Source of the DNA: Branchipolynoe longqiensis
Lineage: Eukaryota; Annelida; Polychaeta; Phyllodocida; Polynoidae
Length of the DNA: 64,000 nucleotides
Direction: 5' to 3'
Assembly (NCBI GenBank): GCA_030323885.1
Contig: CM059197.1
Location: 31,028,209 to 31,092,208 of the forward strand
Each line of letters starts with the position of its first letter. Within the stretch, counting starts at the first letter, position 1. This document shows, piece by piece, positions 63,580 through 64,000 of the stretch. The notes under the pieces are model-generated. The model worked only from the letters and a program-made list of their open reading frames with translations, did no database searches and had not been told where the DNA came from. The position numbers were made by a program, and so were the translations under genes.

Positions 63580-64000
63580 AATGCCTCGGTCACAAATGCC
63601 TTGCTGCGTGCTTGTGGTGGCCAGAAGTCGCCACATCGGTCAGACTGTACGGCGACCGCAAGGTGGGTTGCAGTCGCCGTACGGTGACCGTACGGTTTTC
63701 TGCTCACCGCAAGGGATTGCAATTTTTTTAAGTTGTAGTTATCTTAACTTCTGAAAATTGCAATGCTGCAGGCCACAATCATGGCACAAGGACTCCACAA
63801 CACGGTACGGTCACCTTTGTTGACATCAATGAAAAGGTTGTAAAATGAATATCAATATGGTACACAATTCATGTTTGTGTGATCAATATTAAGAAACTTA
63901 TAATGTTTTAATACATTAAATACGTGCATAAAGTTCAAAACAAACTGCAATGCGCCTTGCGGTGACCGTATGATTTGTGAATAGATCAACCACAGACCAC
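63580..64000. mobile_element. Probable MITE, right end outside the window
   Basis: Begins 'aatgcctcggtcacaaatgc' and carries many 'ccgtacggtgaccg' and 'cgccttgcggtgaccg' words in both orientations up to the window end, the style of the other CACAC-end elements. The right terminus is not reached. Confidence 0.55.

Overview
This 64 kb window looks like repeat-dense, gene-poor intergenic or intronic DNA from an animal, most likely a mollusc and perhaps a gastropod. That placement is an inference. It rests on AT-rich unique sequence, many tRNA-derived SINEs (one with a 3' end reading like 'TTTAACGACACCTCTAGAGC', a type I associate with molluscan genomes), CR1-like LINE remnants, abundant small inverted-repeat DNA transposons and long-unit minisatellites. 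I found no convincing protein-coding gene, no functional tRNA or rRNA, no operon and no CRISPR array. Nearly all long open frames lie inside tandem repeats or run through SINEs.

Four retroelement groups organise the sequence. SINE-A (about 330-350 bp when full; roughly 45 copies or fragments) has a Leu/Ser-tRNA-like head with A-box 'TGGCCGAATNRGTT' and B-box 'GGTTCGAACCC', a central body, and a 3' end reading 'TTAGATGTTGCYAGGACGTA' followed by AAC/CAACC-rich tails. Here '+' means head at the left. SINE-B (about 325 bp, 5 copies) has a 'GTAGCTCAGGCGGTAGAG'-like head. SINE-C (2 copies) has a 'GGTGGAGTGGTTAGAG'-like head. Tail-D is a short 3' end, 'TCGCCGTGAATATGG...GTAAAG', with (AATC)n or (ACTC)n tails. 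Several SINE-A copies have perfect 7-14 bp target-site duplications (TSDs), and many of those are 5'-truncated. A CR1-like LINE C-terminus occurs twice, at 1-454 and 46243-46440.

The second layer is non-autonomous DNA transposons (MITEs). MITE-F (about 345 bp, TTAA-flanked, TIR 'AGYTGCATAGTCCGATG') occurs about a dozen times. There are two mariner/pogo-type elements (TA-flanked, CAGTGAA...), a hAT-like element with a 7-bp TSD, MITE-H and MITE-E pairs, and a loose set of elements whose ends contain CTGTCACAC, CTGTTTACAC or a similar CACAC-type word.

The third layer is tandem repeats: at least 14 minisatellites with units of 14 to 82 bp, plus microsatellites and homopolymer C/G tracts.

Layout: 1-5 kb LINE remnant, SINEs and a 14-bp array; 5-10 kb small MITEs and a 789-bp element with repeated ends; 10-23 kb nested SINEs, MITE-F and CACAC elements; 23-27 kb three large minisatellites; 27-32 kb SINE clusters, including a SINE inside a SINE; 32-37 kb four minisatellites, one carrying long open frames on both strands; 37-50 kb MITEs and SINEs; 51-52 kb a 0.57 kb foldback; 53-56 kb a MITE-F cluster; 57-64 kb purine-rich DNA, minisatellites, a 25-bp satellite that appears to have grown out of SINE-A, and more CACAC-end MITEs. 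The most noteworthy signals are the SINE-derived satellite, the insertion/empty-site comparison that gives the TTAA signature of MITE-F, the mosaic head/tail structure of SINE-A, and the foldback.
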